The translations under genes were made by a program, and so were the position numbers. Positions 63,530-64,000 of a stretch of 64,000 nucleotides of DNA are shown here, in pieces (positions within the stretch are counted from its first letter, which is position 1; the number at the start of each line of letters is the position of its first letter). The stretch lies in assembly GCF_946480385.1 (NCBI RefSeq), contig NZ_CAMLJP010000013.1, positions 8,399 through 72,398 on the forward strand, written 5' to 3'. This DNA is from an uncultured Azospirillum sp. GTDB taxonomy: Bacteria; Pseudomonadota; Alphaproteobacteria; Azospirillales; Azospirillaceae. The notes beneath the pieces are model-generated. The model saw nothing but the letters and a program-made list of their open reading frames with translations, made no database searches and was not told the DNA's origin.

Positions 63530-64000
63530 ATGCCGACCGTCACCATCCGCCCCGCCGTCGAGGAGGATTGCGCCACCATCCTGCGTTTCGTCCGCGAACT
63601 GGCGGAGTTCGAGCGCGAGTCCGATGCGGTCAAGGCGACCGAGGAGGATTTCCGCCGCGACGGCTGGGGGCCGCAGCCGGTGTTCGAGGCGCTGATCGCC
63701 GAGCTGGACGGCGCGCCGGTCGGCTTCGCCCTGACCTTCCGCAACTTCTCCACCTGGGAGGGGCGGCCCGGCCTGTATGTCGAGGATCTCTACGTCACGC
63801 CGGACGCCCGGCGCTATGGCGTCGGCCGCAAGCTGCTGGCCGCGGTGGCGCAGCGCGCGGTGGAGCGCGGCTACCGTCGTGTCGATCTGAGTGTCCTGGA
63901 TTGGAACCCGGCGCGTGGATTCTACGACCGGATCGGGTTCAGCCAGATGAAGGAATGGCTTCCCTACCGCCTGACCGGCGAAGCGCTGGTCAATCTCGCG
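63530..64000 (+). CDS. GNAT-family N-acetyltransferase, 3' end outside the window
   Basis: The frame is open to the window end (157 codons visible). It starts at ATG 63530 after AGGGAG. Motifs: VTIRPAVEEDCATILRFVRELAEFE at the N-terminus, LYVEDLYVTPDARRYGVGRKLLAAVAQRAVERG (acetyl-CoA loop) and LSVLDWNPARGFYDRIGF. This is the diamine/spermidine acetyltransferase-like branch of GNAT. At this length it is close to complete; typical members have about 160 residues. Confidence 0.92.
   Translation, partial: MPTVTIRPAVEEDCATILRFVRELAEFERESDAVKATEEDFRRDGWGPQPVFEALIAELDGAPVGFALTFRNFSTWEGRPGLYVEDLYVTPDARRYGVGRKLLAAVAQRAVERGYRRVDLSVLDWNPARGFYDRIGFSQMKEWLPYRLTGEALVNLA

Overview
The window looks like chromosome or megaplasmid DNA of a high-G+C alphaproteobacterium, most plausibly Azospirillum or a close Rhodospirillales relative. 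This rests on uniform strong GC3 coding, an imp-type type VI secretion (T6SS) gene order with two TssC paralogues plus TagJ/ImpE, a fused indolepyruvate:ferredoxin oxidoreductase, and GGAAC-N16/17-(C)GTT motifs typical of alphaproteobacterial EcfG stress promoters. No rRNA, tRNA, CRISPR array, integrase or intact IS was seen. The genus is an inference from gene content, not from a marker gene.

Layout. 0-1.8 kb: the 3' end of a receiver-domain gene, a small acidic protein and a small XRE-like protein with a tandemly duplicated 3' end. 1.76-32.97 kb: a complete T6SS locus with all thirteen core components. On the minus strand are tssA, tssB, tssC, a second tssC, tagJ, tssE, tssF, tssG and a methyltransferase (21.8 to 11.1 kb). 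After one plus-strand Sel1-repeat gene come tssJ, tssL (OmpA-tailed), tssM, a Ser/Thr kinase and an RsbW-like ATPase (10.1 to 1.8 kb). On the plus strand are a small MORN-like protein, PAAR, a zinc-ribbon methyltransferase, clpV, hcp, vgrG, a DUF6931-like protein, an FHA protein and tssK (22.1 to 33.0 kb).

33.0-43.1 kb, directly downstream of tssK on the same strand: an unusual signalling block. It holds two membrane sensors (one fused to a 12-TM MFS carrier), a Tat-exported ABC-type binding protein without permease or ATPase, a GNAT acetyltransferase, two more membrane sensors, a HAMP-SpoIIE (RsbU-like) phosphatase, a STAS (RsbV-like) antagonist and a CheY-like regulator. Four of the membrane proteins appear to share one extracytoplasmic domain. 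With the RsbW-like ATPase at the far end of the T6SS locus this forms a full partner-switching triad bracketing the secretion genes. It is my main candidate for a poorly described system: a multi-input sensory and partner-switch module coupled to T6SS.

43.4-64 kb is more ordinary chromosome: a BON/SWFGD stress-type protein, a TetR-RND efflux operon, a three-PAS histidine kinase, a small lower-G+C patch with a membrane hydrolase and a receiver-domain remnant, a small membrane protein, the fused indolepyruvate:ferredoxin oxidoreductase, a receiver protein, a CDF-like membrane protein, an MltB-type lytic transglycosylase, a glycosyltransferase-like gene behind a strong EcfG-type promoter match, and a GNAT gene running off the end.

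All calls come from reading sequence motifs; no database search was run.
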